64,000 nt of DNA, from NCBI GenBank assembly GCA_001599595.1, contig BCHH01000003.1:3205151-3269150 (forward strand). Direction: 5' to 3'. This stretch comes from Beverwykella pulmonaria (Eukaryota > Ascomycota > Dothideomycetes > Pleosporales > Melanommataceae). The notes under the pieces were generated by a model. The model was not told the origin of the DNA. It made no database searches and was given only the letters and a program-made list of their open reading frames with translations. The translations under genes were made by a program, and so were the position numbers. This document shows positions 32,290 to 45,060 of this stretch, one piece after another; positions within the stretch are counted from its first letter, which is position 1, and the number at the start of each line of letters is the position of its first letter.

Positions 32290-32850
32290 TGGGACTCCGT
32301 TCACGCCCTCAAGGTTCTGGAAACGAAAGTTTCTGAGACTACAGCGAATCTTCTCATGGAGTACGGCGCCGAGCTATTCGCTACGCGAGGCAACGGGTGG
32401 TCCATCAATCATTCAGCTGCGGCAGGAGGAAATGCCGAACTCGTCAGTCTCCTGATCGCCAACGGAGCAGACCCGATGGTAGTGAAAGAACGGGGATGGT
32501 CACCACTTCACACAGCGATTGAGATAGGCCGAACCGAAGTACTCAGTCTCTTCCTAGAAGAAGGAGTCCCACTTTTAGCGACAAGGGAAATTGCACTCCC
32601 CTCTTCCTTGCGGCAGAGTACGGGCGAGATGAAATCACACGTATCCTCCTACACAATGGCCAAGACTGCATGAGTCATTAAGGAATGGACTGACCCCACT
32701 TCACATGGCTGCGATAAAGGGCCATGAGGGTCCGTATACTTCTAGAGCGTGGTGCTCACATTGCTCCTAGAAACTTTGAAGGATCTAGTGCACTCCACGC
32801 CGCGCAAGATGCCAATCAGCATAACATCGTTGAGACTTTTAACTACGATA
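32290..32850 (+). pseudogene. Ankyrin-repeat protein fragment
   Basis: Ankyrin units are recognisable: LLMEYGAELFATRGNGWS, HSAAAGGNAELVSLLIANGA, GWSPLHTAIEIGRTEVLSLF, then in other frames DEITRILLHNG, TPLHMAAIKGHEG and ALHAAQDANQHNIVE. The repeats are collinear but interrupted by frame changes near 32600 and 32690 and by stops. No N-terminal partner domain (for example NACHT or HET) is visible upstream. A decayed segment of a larger ankyrin protein. Confidence 0.6.
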
Positions 32851-33024
32851 TTGCCATATGTTGAGTTATGGTATCTTCTTCACTAGATGCGCTCACTTGT
32901 TTAACTGAGTGAATGGAGAGCCCCTGAGAGCGCATCTCGTTAATCCTCCCAATAAAACATACCGGTGTGCGACAAGGAAGTTGAAGTGCGACGATAGCCA
33001 GAATAAATCCGCAGCCGTTTCCTC

Positions 33025-34422
33025 TTACAACCCACTAAGATTAGACGCCAACAAATTCTCTGTCCCTGTCGGAATTCCAGAAAGCACATTCTGTGTAGCA
33101 ACCTCCCTCAGTCGCTCACATAGGGCGACTGCCGACCGTGGTCCTTCAAGTGCTAGAAAATATGCCCCTAGGCCGGCAATATGAGCCGCCGCCATTGAAG
33201 TCCCCGAGAAAACGGCGATTGCGGTATTGCTAGCTATCCCGAGCGAAGGAATCTGCTGTCCCGGCGCAAAAATATCAACTAAAAGCTTGTCAGTAATGAA
33301 GGTTAGCATTCAGGTTCGTGGATTGAGTTGCTTACTTACCGAGTGGACCGTAGTTCGAAGTAGACATCTTCGCATCGTCGACCGTTGTGCCGCCGACCGT
33401 GCAGGCTGTGGGCTCGGAACTGGGAGAATACCGGGCTACGTCTGTGTTTGAGTTTCCGGCGACTACGGCGAAGAAGAGTCCTGAGTTTGATCCGGCTGCG
33501 ACGGCGGAATTGAGCGTAGCACTGAAACTACCTCCGACTGCCAGCAGAGCAGTTGCTTTGCCCACACGGGTTTGGTTCTGCATGTCTTGGACTGCCCAAT
33601 TGATACCTGAAATGAGCACCGAGGCTACGACACCAATCGTCAATCAGAGTCGTGCGCGAAAGGGGAATATAAGTTGCCTACTTGTCGTCGAACCCTCATC
33701 ACTCAACACCTTCACTGAGATGACATTCGCGAACCTCGCCACACCATATGTCTGACTAGACGCAATCCCTGCAATGTGCGTTCCATGACCGTTAAAATCA
33801 TCGTTGGAACCCCCAAATGCATTGAACCCATGAGTTGCTCGTCCTTCGAACAGCTGATGCGTAATTTTCACTCCAGTGTCGATGACGTAGATGTATGTTC
33901 CATTAGTTGGTTGAAAAACGTACTCGGTGCTACCCTTTTGTCGATGCGAAATGCGCGTTAATCCCCATGGTGCGTTGGCTTGGACGGTGCGAGCGGCCAT
34001 TTTGTGTGGCGTGGAAGGCGCGAGTGAGAAAGTTTGGTCAGCCTCAATGAAATCAACCTGGGAAAATTATCAGTCTCATCTTACGTATCTTTCGACTTCT
34101 TCAAAATGCTGAACACCAGAGGAGATCAAAACAGGCTTGCCTCATCGCTCTCGGCTAGTCGTTCGACAACGGACTTCGGTGCCTGAAGATGATATCCTTT
34201 GAATTCACCGAGGTCAAAGTCAGACTTTTGGACATCTTTATTTAAACCCAGGATCTTCTCTGTCTGCTTCAGATGGGCCTTGACAGCCGCAACTGAAATG
34301 CCTTTCTTCAGAGCAACGATGTAACTATCTGGTACAGCCCTTGCGTTCTCGACGCCCACGATTGGGGCGATGGCGTAAACGCCGGCTAGAAAAATAGTTG
34401 AGATAGTAAGAGTGATTCGCAT
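33025..34422 (-). CDS. Subtilisin-like serine protease (peptidase S8), secreted
   Basis: Four exons: 34422-34141, 34057-33682, 33624-33340 and 33278-33025, 398 residues, all phases consistent. The first intron (83 nt) has a GC donor (GAG|GCAAGC) and CCCAG acceptor; the others are GTAGGC..GTAG and GTAAGT..TTTAG. Signal peptide MRITLTISTIFLAGVYA, an I9-type propeptide (DSYIVALKKG..VDFIEAD, about 33-101), and the protease domain with Asp154 in YVIDTGV, His185 in NGHGTH and Ser342 in FSGTSMAAAHIAG. The proteinase-K-type order is complete, so it should be an active extracellular or vacuolar endopeptidase. The upstream ATG-less extension is not used. Intact among relics. Confidence 0.92.
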
Positions 34423-35846
34423 AATAACCTGCTTCGTGCTTAGTAAATGTTTGACCGGGGTGATACAGGGATTTCCATCTAGGGAGCGGCCGGTTAAAGA
34501 TATATCTCTAGACACCTCACCCTGTCTTAGATCACCGATACAGATGCCCGAATTAGAAGGAGTTCGTATTTCCGAAGTCGTACTCGGCTTGCCATGTAAT
34601 GTATCTTCGCCAAGATTGTCCGAAAAGCCATCGCACAGATATGACCTTGCAATTAGTTTGTTCTATTCGATGTGGAGGTGTATGAGCAAGAAAGTCATGT
34701 CCTCACAAACTGCGATTTTATTGGAGGCGCCTCTTGGCTGCGTGTACGGCTAAAGATTTATAGTAGAACTACGTGGCGCGCAGGGTCGGGTATGGAAGGT
34801 GTTCCACCGAATTAGGAAGGAAGATATGGTAAACCAGGTCTTCGGGTATGACACCATTGTTGGATGGTCCAGAGCAAGACCTAATAAATAGCGACAATAG
34901 AACGCAGATCTGACGCTAGTTTGTCAAAGTGTAGTGAAGATTCCGGAATAGAAAAAGTATTAACTTCTATTAACATACTCAGCATCTTAAGCAGTATTTG
35001 CAGTAGTGTTCTTGTAGATACATGAGTTGTGCCCAGTCTCCCTGCAGTTCTTGCAGCCTCTCAACTCTGTGAGTGTATAAAAAGGCCGACCTTCTTGCTC
35101 CTGTGGCATGAAGGCTATATAGTTATTCGCTAACAAGCTCCCACCTAGGCGAGCTTCATCACCGCATTTTTGCATGGAGAGCCTCCGCATCTTGCGGCTG
35201 TGTCTCGTTAAGAGCGTAATGATTGATGGGCAGCTTAGGTGTCTGGAAGAGGGAGCGCTCGAATTGCTTTTTAGATGACTTGTAGGGAAACCAACTACAG
35301 AAGCTTGAACATCATTTTGGAGGTAAAGCACATGAATTGGCCAGAGTTCAAATCAATAACAACTTCGCGTATTGGATCCGGAAATGACACTTACCGGGAG
35401 GCCGAGGCGAGCTACTCCTTTTGTATATTAACAGAGTATGAAAGCTAGACTTTAGTCTCAACCTGAAGTCATTGACATAAATGTCCATATCCGAGTGCCT
35501 TCAAAGTCTTCTTGACACCAGAGCGGCCTTGACATGTGGTAACGGGGAGCGCCAGCATCATGAAAATGGTAAACTATGTATGAATGGTGAGCTATGATTC
35601 GCCGTTTACATCAACCTTGTTAGTTACTGGTTATTAGTACTAGCAGCAATTTTTCCTACTCTTTCTCTCCTCTTGAAAGCAGTCTCGCCACCTTCCACAT
35701 GCCAATGCGCTCCTAATACTACAACAACCCTCTACATCTTTAATAGCCACCTCCAGCAGCAGGTGCTGACAAACTGCATACAACGGCCTGAAAACTCCCA
35801 TCTGTGATATGTAGAAAATACACTATTACGTGTGCTAAGAATTAAG
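34423..35846. other. Spacer; one zinc-knuckle-like frame
   Basis: The minus-strand frame ending at 34987 contains CKNCRETGHNSC, similar to a retroelement or transposase zinc knuckle, but no other transposon motif is visible. Otherwise no gene supported. Confidence 0.4.
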
Positions 35847-37048
35847 CTAGGTGTTTGCGAGCCTTGTGATGGTTGCGTAAGAGCGTTTTAGGTTTTCTCT
35901 TTCGACTATCGCATCTGTCGCCCGCTTCGCAAAGCAGCATCGGAGGACTTGGTAAGCCAGATCGGGCATATGCTTCAAGTGTTCGTCTAATGATGGATAC
36001 AACCCATAGACTTCTATGTCCTCAAGGATGTGCTGTACTACAAGTTCGCGGAGAGCAGTGTCGGTATCCGGAGTGGATGAAAAGATAACCTTGACAGCTT
36101 CGTAAAACTCCGCGCCTGTAAATGCGTCTTTCAGACTTGCTTGAAACTTTTCCAAGGCCGTCAATTTTAGGCCCTTGATGTTGTATTTGTCTGCAATGGC
36201 ATATACTTTGGCATGGATGCTCAGGTCATCGCTACCAACTGGAGATGGCAAATCCTCCCAGGAGGCTGGTGGAAAGTCTTCCTCGTATGCAAGGAGCTTC
36301 TCAAGCACAACCATCTCGTCTTCTCGGAGCAAGTCGAGCTCTATCACTGGCTCTGTATTGCCCTATGGTGGTGTGTAAGCGACTAAGAAGCGTGAACAAT
36401 GTTAGAATACTAACTTCGAAAACATTCGGAAAGGCCTTCACTATGGAGTCCAGATAGGTTGCAGACAGTTTCCAGATTTTCCAATCGAGCTCCCGCCGAC
36501 CTTTCAAACGATCGTCGCTAGGGGGATATTTTGCTTTGGTGCGTTTGAGACGCACGAACCTGGGGCCTTTCACTCTGTCTGAGGGCAAACGGTAATCCAT
36601 TTCGTACATGTGGTGTACCATGTGCATGACAATCTCCGGTTCGTCGTCTGGCAAGTCCACCTTGCCTTCTTCGCTTTCCTGGTTGGAAATCAGCATATTC
36701 AATCCCTGTGGGTAGAGTGAAAGGCGAGCTCACCTTTCCGAATCTGCTCGCAGCATCGAAGAATTCGCCTTGAGAGCAGACAATGGATTTGTGGACATTA
36801 TAGGTGTCATTCCCACACGTGATGATGAAATCGGAATGCTTCCCAGTCTCGAACAAACTACATGTAAAACGAGAAAGTTAGAATTTAATCAAAATTGAAT
36901 CCAATGGGTAATAATGAGTTGTATTCGAGTCGTCACCAAAGGGCGTGGCGAGTAGGGAATAGGGACAACTGGGCATTGTGAGTGAATCCTCAGCCACGTA
37001 CGATTTCATCGATTCCAAGAAGACGTCAAATTGCCGTTTCCGCGACAT
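35847..37048 (-). CDS. BTB/POZ-domain protein (316 aa)
   Basis: Four exons: 37048-37002, 36857-36734, 36678-36415, 36362-35847, with introns of 144, 55, 52 nt (GTACGT..TGTAG, GTGAGC..ACCAG, GTTAGT..CATAG). N-terminus MSRKRQFDVFLESMKS leads into the BTB core: HSDFIITCGNDTYNVHKSIV, CSQGEFF, then EGKVDLPDDEPEIVMHMVHH and YEMDYRLP. The C-terminal part has the usual VYAIADKYNIKGLKLTALEKF helix pair of fungal BTB proteins. BTB domains dimerise and often recruit cullin-3; the partner here is unknown. Frames in between that read through the introns are discarded because only the spliced model keeps the domain collinear. Confidence 0.88.
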
Positions 37049-37353
37049 GGTGAGAGAAAGTGACGATCAGTCTCCGTGCTCCCAGAATTGGGCCTAGACG
37101 TGTCACATCCCAAGGCCAGGTTGATTCAATGCTCGCGAATTCGATTGCGTGACTGGACGCTGCAGAAATCAGGCGAAGCTTGGGCCCGCACACTCGCCGC
37201 CTGCTTGAGGAAAGAGACTGGACGCAGATGGGCGAAGTAGGTGACAAAGAGTGAGTTGTAAGGCTAGTGGAGGAGGTTGGTGCAAAAACAACACTATCGA
37301 TAAAGAAGCACAGACCATGCCATTTCGGACTAGCTCCAAACTCCTCACGACGC

Positions 37354-38732
37354 TCACAACGTCGCCTCTGAGCGTGACAAGGTGGCCTCTTTTGCCAATG
37401 CATCCTGAAATGCTGCTTCTACATCATGCTCATGAATCCACTCCTTGTTCCCCGACGAAGTTAGTATCCTTGCCCTTAACTCTTCATCCGTTACCACCTT
37501 TCCAATGTTGGCAACCTTCGCCTTGTTGCCCTCATGGACCGTCGATAGCACGCGATCTGTATGCGGCTTTCTAGCCCGCTCGTACACTCTCAAGGCGCGC
37601 GCGATGGCTTCCTCTGACGGTAGCCCAGTCGCAGTGCTCGGAAACTCGTTTAAAATGGCAGCAGCGAAGGCCCACGCATCATCAATCGCCAAACTTCCAC
37701 CAGCAGCGAATGCGCCGCCATGCGCGTGAGCCGCGTCGCCTGCAAGCGTCACCCTCCCGCCCCCGAGAACCCATGTGTTTAAACCATGTGCAGCTGCATT
37801 TGGATAGATGCGAGTGTGCGGAACCGCATCCACGATTGCGCAGACCAGCGGACTCCAGTCCTTGTAGTACGCTTTCAACATTGCAACATCACCCTCTGAA
37901 TTCCATGTCGCGTCTTTGTAGGGTGCATCGGGCGCATCCGGGTCGCTTTGGTACGATCCGACTACTGTGTAAAGACTTTTACCAAGCCGGGACTGGAACA
38001 ACATGCGGTCCGGTCCGTGGAAATGCGACGCCTCGTCGGGCAGATCGGGAATGTGAGAGACGTATGAAATAGGGAATACAGAGCGGAAAGTCACCCAGCC
38101 CGTCCACTTGGCGCCTGAACTGGGAACAAATTGCTGGCGAATTGGGGAGTGGATTCCGTCCGATCCTAAGAGCACGTCGGCGATAGCTGTTGTGCCGTCG
38201 ATGAACTTGATAACTAATTTCCGAATTACATCATCGAACACGACGGATTTAAAAGCCTTCGTCAGATGCAATTGGGCGGGGTCAATGTGTTCAAGGAGGG
38301 CTTGCTGGAGGTGCGGACGGTAGTAGCGCGAGGTCAGATGGCGGTCCTCGACATAGTCGTGGTGTTTCTGGGCTAATACGACCTCGTTTGTTTTGTAGTG
38401 GCTATGGAATGTAAGTCGGATATTCAATTTGCGACATTCCACTTTACTACTTACCAGTAGATTTGAGGCAACTTTGTCTTCATGTTTCGGAACGCAATCG
38501 ACTCATCCAGCGCGTTGTGAACTCCCAGTCGCTCTAATGTCCTCAGTCCATTTGGACCCAGAGCAATTGATGCACCTATTTCTTGTAGCTTCGTAGCCCG
38601 CTCATATATTTGAACGTCGATACCTGGGTGGTTCTTCAGCGCGATAGCAGCTGTAAGACCCGCTATTCCAGCGCCTACAATGGCTATCTGGAGCTTCGGG
38701 CGTTGCATCATGTTCAAAGATGGGACATCCAT
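37354..38732 (-). CDS. FAD-dependent monooxygenase (salicylate hydroxylase-like)
   Basis: Exon 1 38732-38455 and exon 2 38401-37354 join across a 53-nt GTAAGT..CCATAG intron in phase 2: 441 residues from MDVPSLNMMQRPKL (an ATG at 38711 or 38828 is also possible). Motifs of group A flavoprotein hydroxylases are present: QIAIVGAGIAGLTAAIAL (FAD, about residues 15-32), LLGSDGIHSPIR (DG motif) and VTLAGDAAHAHGGAFAAGG (GD motif). These enzymes hydroxylate aromatic acids or polyketides with NAD(P)H and O2; the substrate is not predictable. No pathway partner is adjacent, though a divergent BTB gene lies 306 bases away in the same orientation. Intact. Confidence 0.9.
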
Positions 38733-40440
38733 ATGAAGCGACGGTTGCCCGTTGAATGTCGTCAAGTCTTTATCACGCGTTCTCGGCTCGGTTCCGAGTC
38801 GGAAGCTTGGCAAGCGAAGAGCTAACATCACGCAAGATGTGGGCAAATGACGCCCATCTTATCGACATCTTATCAGTGCCGCGAAGCCATCCATCCCATG
38901 CATGTCCCGACAGAAGAGCTATAAAGAAGTGTTCGGGCTTTGAAGTTACATTCATTCAAGTCAAGCTTCCAGCGTTTCTAGTCAAGCTTTCCGAATTGTC
39001 ATGATGCGATAGAGTGATTAATGTTGATTGTATTGATTCTACTGAAGAGCTACCGAAGAAATATCTGTGTGATTGCCAAGCACGCTAGAAGCCTGCCAAG
39101 ATAGTGAAAGAAAACATAGAGGCAAACCTATCATGTGACGTGTGACTCACCAGCCGACACGTACAACTACAATCTTAGTCAACTGTCAGCTGACGGCTTG
39201 GACTCGCCAATGAGGCCTTGGATGGTGAAAGCACTAGCTATGTGGACTAATGTCAGGTACGACGCATCGCGAGAAGAAATTTCGAGATACGTTGCGATAA
39301 AGACATACGTCTTGCTCACGATGCAGTATAAATTGGACCTCTACACTCCTAACACTAAATATTCGTCCCCAGACATGTTTTCCAAGCGATTGGACTCAAG
39401 CTGCCAGGCTGCTTCGTAGACAAGAGCTACACGCTATTCTCGCAGGTCTCGGTCAACGATCCCATTCTGGGGGAAGCATATCAAGCTCGCAGTATGTTTA
39501 TCAAATGTATCCTGCCGTTCCTGTATGTGAGATATTATCTTATGTTGACAAACAGTCTATATTTCAATTTTTCAGCTTGGAAACTCCACCGTGTTGGGCA
39601 TCATGAAAGATGGCCATTTGGATACAAATAAATAGCAGTAGCTGTCATCAATCTTCTATCTAAGATATTTACTCGCATAATAGCCGCAGAGTCTACCATT
39701 GCAGCGCTTTCCGGCCAGGAAGTGATTAGCTGGGGGCTTGATTGTTTGGTAAGCCGATGAACTTTCTCACCGACAACCCAAAAGGGGGGGCTATTCTGTT
39801 ATTTCATATTCTATGCAACAGTTTTGCGTCTCTTTTGTCTGCATGTTTCTTTCTTGGCGTCGCGGAAGCTTGCATTGTATCTGCATTTCTGCGTGTTCTT
39901 CACCTACGATGGGCAATTCGTCCTCATGTTGTGTAAGTGGGCAATTGGCAGCTCAATTTCCATTACATTCGGCCTCCTTACAGAGTTCTCTGGGATCGAT
40001 ACCAGCAGCTTCCACCCTTGAAGTATCTCATGGGTGCATCTTCCTCTGTGTTTCGCTACAACATGACTAACGCATACCTTGATCACCAGCTCTCTAACCG
40101 TCTTCTTCGGCGTCTCAGTGTAATACTTCCTACCGGACAGTCCAATCGCAACATATTTCCTCACAATGGAAGGGCGTGCGCAGACCATGTTCTGCATCCG
40201 CGCTATTCACTCAAGCATCGAGCAGAAGCGTTTCAAATGCTATCCACTTGTAGAAGCAGTGCACGGCCCCCAAAAATGGCTCTTCTTTTTGTACGCATTT
40301 TCTTAGGGATGGACCAAACGGCTTACAAATCAGTACTCCCTCCTCATCTGATTTTCCGGTTTCAGTAGGCTACGAACGACATTCCTTAGATGAATCAACG
40401 GCCTAGTAAACTTCTGCTCCCTCGCGCTCGCCACATATAT
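38733..40440. other. Gene-poor stretch with a dispersed repeat
   Basis: Contains the second copy of the short repeat at 39006-39065. Frames at 39742-40368 are hydrophobic in places but lack recognisable helices order or splice support. Confidence 0.45.
39006..39065 (+). repeat. Dispersed short repeat, copy 2
   Basis: Partner of 17519-17577 in the same orientation; shares GATAGAG, TTGATTCTA and GAGCTACCGAAG-like words. Confidence 0.6.
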
Positions 40441-40960
40441 CCTCACCAAGCCATCAACGCCCGCGCGTAGGCTTCCATTGCTGCGCAAACTCCCCCAATC
40501 TCGCCCCGCGTCTTATTTACCGCATTCCCTTAGAGTGAACGCTAGGTCTTATTCACTATGATCTATATCCGGGGCACCGTTGGCATTATCTATAGGGTGT
40601 TAATAATCTGGGCAGCGAACTGCTCTACGGGCACACTAAGAAGATGGCTATCATCGTACTGTACCATATCGAGTATGAACTCGGGAATATTATTAGTCTG
40701 AAGCTGTCCCAGCCGCAGCATACATCAAGGAATATTGTTGTCTGGAGTGTAGTTTTGGGCATGGTTTGTATGCTTCTGGTGATCATTATTGTGTATCCGA
40801 GATAGTTCCTAGTGAAGGAGAATAGGAGACGGGATGAGTTGAATAGATTAGGAAAGGTGAAGGAGATGGGTATTGTGTAGCATGAGGATGAGAATAGGGC
40901 GAAGAATGAGCGGTGGTGGACTCAAGACAGTTGGATTTGACACATTGGGAGAACATAGCG
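40440..40960 (+). pseudogene. MFS transporter (allantoate-permease type) C-terminal relic
   Basis: A frame reads LLYGHTKKMAIIVLYHIEYE, LGNIISLKLSQPQHTSRNIV, a hydrophobic helix VVLGMVCMLLVIIIVYPR, then a stop and KENRRRDELNRLG. In Dal5/allantoate-type permeases the order is AGRTKK..GN-IGPQ..APRY..helix..ENKRRD, which fits. Several stops (TAG, TGA) sit in frame and the N-terminal helices are missing. The usual Q and P residues in the GPQ motif are mutated. Relic. Confidence 0.45.
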
Positions 40961-41160
40961 TTTAGGTGTGTATTTTAGATTAGTGTGGTTCACTTACCAT
41001 GTAGGTGGGCTTGTAAAAGTTTCCTCGGTTATGGAAAGATATATATGCAGCATATCGACTCAGCGGAATATCCTCGTCTCAATACTTAAGACCCCATTCC
41101 CAATATCCACATAAATCGAGACAAATGAGCACTTCGCCCCACACCTAATATTACCACCTC

Positions 41161-42679
41161 CTACGCATTAAACTCGACCTGCGTCATACTGGTACCGGGC
41201 AACTTAGTCATCCCTACAGATCACAAATTAGCCCCGTTCCTCCACATGACAAGAAGTATACTTACAGCCATCAACATCCTCCTTCACAGTCTTCTTAATC
41301 TGGCACTGATCCGCGACAGTAATGTCCTGCGACTTGATACCTCCACAGTTGGCGGCGAAACACCCGTTGGCGTCCATGGCGCGCTGGAGGGCGTCGCCTT
41401 TCCAGCCGAAAACGTAGTCCTAAAATAAAATAGTGTGTTTAATAGGAAGATCTAAGAGAAGGAAAGGAAGGGGGAGAAGTAAGAGGGGAGGGAACATACA
41501 GCATGTTGTCCGTACCCGGTGTTATCACCTGTGCTAAGGTAGAAGGGCTGCGAGCCATCGGTCGGCCATTCGGCTTTGTTGTTGAATTGGGTTGTGTCCC
41601 AGACAATCTGTGTACGTTAGCATATGCTTCCAAAACGTTGGGAAAGCAGGGAGAAATACCTCAAGCATGAGTTGTGGGATCTTGACTGGATGAGTTGACG
41701 GACAGTCGCCTGTGGAAAGGAAGTTTGAGGGTCCGGCTTTCGGGTACGCTACATGGTCTTGATGATTAGGTGAATCGAGGTTCTTTCCGTCCCAGCATCT
41801 ACAGTTCCATAATATCAGCATCCCTCCCTCGTTTATTATTACAAAACAAAAGGAACTGAAAAGTTCCTTACGTTGGAAACAGAATATTCGATCTAATTCC
41901 GCCTAGGCAAGGCCCGGGCGGGAACGCCTCAGTATCGATCTTCGTATCGCTGCAGGGCGCACGGTCATCGCCACCGAAGTTGGGACCTGTGTAGCATCGG
42001 AAGCACGATTGCATTTTGTATTTAGAGGTTCGGCGCATGGGGTCTCCGACAAGCATGCGGAAGCCCTATTACATGCGTAAGTGAGGATAGTGAATGGTAG
42101 GGTGTGGAAGGGAAAGCGCACCGGCTTGAATGCGGTTACGGTGTTCTTCTTGGGAGCGATGTAGTACACGACGATTCCGCCGTTGATTTGGGTGGTGAAT
42201 TTGTCGTTGAAGAGGAACCTGGATTTTTAGCTATATGGTCGATGTCGAGAGGCAAACTGCTGAGTGTTGCTGGAAAGAGCCAGCTCTATCAGACATACCG
42301 ATTAGGAACCTGGGGAACGCGCTTGTATGTCCCATTTCTAGCCTTGAAATACACATTCGCGGTCCAGTAATTCGACAAGTCATCGCTCGGACCCTATGGC
42401 CAACACAAAATCAGCATACTCTCTACCTAACTAGCGTACATATCGACTTACGCAAGTGGTGCAAGAAGCTAGATTCGACACATCCGTGCTTGCAATTGAC
42501 GCATTGAACGCGTTCCCCCCAACCACTTGATGCATATGCGGCGTGGGAATCTGTCCCGGATTGACGAGCGGGTCGAGTCGCTCGATTGTGATCTGTGAGC
42601 ATCCGAAGCGAAGGTGGTTTAGGCCTTGTAGGTTCTGCGCTCTGGCGACGGCTGCCAGCAGGAGGGCGGACCACAGCAT
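41161..42679 (-). CDS. DUF1996 secreted protein, eight exons (355 aa)
   Basis: Exons 42679-42452, 42393-42299, 42218-42122, 42065-41872, 41798-41660, 41607-41500, 41419-41266, 41213-41161, all phases consistent and all introns GT..AG. Signal peptide MLWSALLLAAVARA, then LRFGCSQITIERLDPLVNPG, PTPHMHQVVGGNAFN and CTTC, the diagnostic N-terminal block of DUF1996. Later: YWTANVYFKARNGTYKRVPQ, FRMLVGDP, CWDGKNLDSPNHQDHVAYP and CPSTHPVKIPQLMLE. DUF1996 proteins are fungal extracellular proteins, sometimes fused to WSC domains, of unknown activity; conserved His and Cys suggest a metal or disulfide-stabilised site. C-terminus has the usual FGWKGDALQRAMD and a late cysteine pair. The gene is intact. 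Confidence 0.93.
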
Positions 42680-43900
42680 CGTGAAGAAATCCAGTGCAGT
42701 TCTGCAGTGACAGTGTAATAAAACGGGATAGTGCGTTGGAGTGAATTTTGGAGAAGAAGCGGGGATTAAATCAGCTGCTTTGGAGTCACTCGTATTGTTT
42801 TATGGGTGCTGAAGTCAGGTTCAGGCATGTTCATTCATACAACTGCCGTGCCACACCAAACCATGAGTAAGGTGGCAATCGCCAAGTGATATTTATGCTG
42901 TTGAAAGTTGGGGAAGCTGAAGGTTCGCGAATCGGTTACACTATGGACAAGTGCCGAACCATGCTTTTGGTAAGTCGAATATGGGGAAGCAATATACATA
43001 GATTGGTAATCTAATGAACGGGAGGTGAGCCAATAATAATGTTTAGAGATTATCACGGCAACTGTTTACTCTCATTCAAGCTGTGATCGGAAGATTGAGA
43101 CCGAGATGGACTTTGATGTGCGCGCACGGGGATCAACCAGTCGGCTGCAGCGTGCTTGCCAAGCATGTGAATAATGCCGAGCAGCAAATGGAACCTGGGA
43201 TTTCTATAATGTTGGGCGTTCGTACATAATCAGAAAGTTCGAGAGTTAATCTTTGGGGCAAGCAAAATATCGGTCTCATCTGATATGCGGCTAACTTATC
43301 TCTTCAGCATAGGGTCAGAATCTAGAATACTTGTTTGGTTCATAGCACAATTGTCGATCTTGGGCATGCATGGAGATATTTAGTAATGTCCCTGAAATCG
43401 CGAACGGTCCTTTGTAACGTGTGGTTCTAAGATATTGTAATCACTCATGCAATACACATTGAATTTCTGCAGATGAGGAAACTTAAACCAGCTCGTGGAA
43501 TTTCCACGCACGTAGCATCGAGAGGAAAGTCAGAAAAAGTGTGCACAATTCCAACTAAGTGTAGCCTTTTTGCAATAGAGGTAAATTCCTATCCCTTCGG
43601 CTGAACACTATCACCTAGACTCTCAGTTATCTCCTCGCGGATTTATTTGTCATTGAGGCCAGGTTACATAAAGCCGGTACTCGAAGGGTCTTTTAAGAAT
43701 GACCGTGATGAAGGAAATCATTTGCAGACGTAAAAAAGCGAAGGACCTGTTCCTAGGCAGCTCCTCGGCACGCATTCCTGTCTCGGTTTATGAAGCCACC
43801 ATCCTGTCTTGAATGGTGTAGTAGGTTAGAGTCGCGAGAACGTACAGCTCATACTCAACTACATCCATGGAATCTTCTGTGAAAGGTTTTTTTGGGTACG
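42680..43900. other. Spacer, nothing recognised
   Basis: AT-rich with no coding motif or repeat partner in the window. Confidence 0.5.
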
Positions 43901-43923
43901 TTCTCGTTAATCAGTCGAAGACG

Positions 43924-44160
43924 CTGTTAGTGTACGAAGTTGAGATCGGTGATACATTGCTTGATCTCTGGGCACTCGAAAGTCATCTCTATATATTCAT
44001 GAAGACAGCCGTAAGCCCATTCCTTCCACCTCTCAATCTGTGCCATAAAATCTGTTGCGCAAGTTGGACACTTTCTCTCTTCTTCGTCCACATCTTCCCG
44101 ATATCTGATCATGCACGACCTGCCGAAAGCGTAACCAAAGGGGGACAGTACATTTCAACT
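43924..44160 (-). pseudogene. Possible fragment of an F-box-associated fungal protein
   Basis: The minus-strand frame MIRYREDVDEEERKCPTCAT, DFMAQIERWKEWAYGC has a CPTCATDF motif like the CPRCPTDF segment seen near the end of some fungal F-box proteins. No upstream F-box or splice pattern is seen. Weak call. Confidence 0.25.
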
Positions 44161-44317
44161 CGCTGATACTCGAAATCAAGATCGGCGGTACGCTCTTCAA
44201 AGCGGTTCCGTGCAGACTCCGTGGCTCTCGAGTGAGGTTGTACTTGGTTGTAGGTATGTGTATTTTCCCTGTACCCTTTAGCGAACTATTTTCCGAACCC
44301 TTCAGTTTCGAGTTCAC

Positions 44318-45060
44318 ATCCTATCCAACAGGTGTAACGTTGAGATTATTTAAACAATACCACTGCATTCCCAACTATACGTGTCACAGCTATCCATTGA
44401 CAAGAATCCGTCGTTGTTGTTGTTGTATCAACTCTGGATGGTATGTTCACTGATTGAGAAGGTGAGCTGAGCGTGTTCGCGTTGCTCTTTTTTCAGCACC
44501 AGTCATCGCTGGCTGTAATCAATGTTCCCCACCCTATATTCTCATGCGTTCTTAAGCATGTGAAAATTGCCGACATACAGATTTAAGAGAATCGAGTATA
44601 CTCACGATAGTATCAAGCCCAAAGCCTTGAATGATCTTCCGGAGGTCCACTCTTTTTGTTCGTCTAGAATTTACCGTCAAAATGTGACTGATTGCTGTTT
44701 TCGCTTTCAATTTCATCGCACCTCAGAGAGGAAGGCGTTTTAGAGGGTGTTAGCAGAGCTTCAGAAGGTTCCACCGCATCAATCTCTCGCACAGATTTGG
44801 GGATATTACGCGCGATGTTTGCAAATATCACTTTCTTCCCTTTACCACTCTTGTAAGACTATGAAATTATCATTCATGTGGATGCAACACTGATTAATCA
44901 ATTCGTTGCACTACTATTATCTTGGATTCAGTAACCTTACAGCTTTAAATACTGATGATTTGGTATGGGATGTAAGACTGCTTTACGTTTCTTGGCCAAA
45001 TATATGTGGAATTTATCTGGAGCGTTTGTGGATCCCTTTGCTTCTGCATTCATGAAGGTA
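44318..45060. other. Spacer, no supported gene
   Basis: Includes a short GTT triplet run near 44410; no gene motif. Confidence 0.45.

Noticed and set aside
34987..35331. Gag-type protein from CKNCRETGHNSC
   Set aside because: Spacing departs from C-x2-C-x4-H-x4-C and no other retroelement motif lies nearby.
37026..37403. Minus-strand 125-residue frame between the BTB and FAD monooxygenase genes
   Set aside because: Overlaps the BTB first exon and the monooxygenase end, with no motif.
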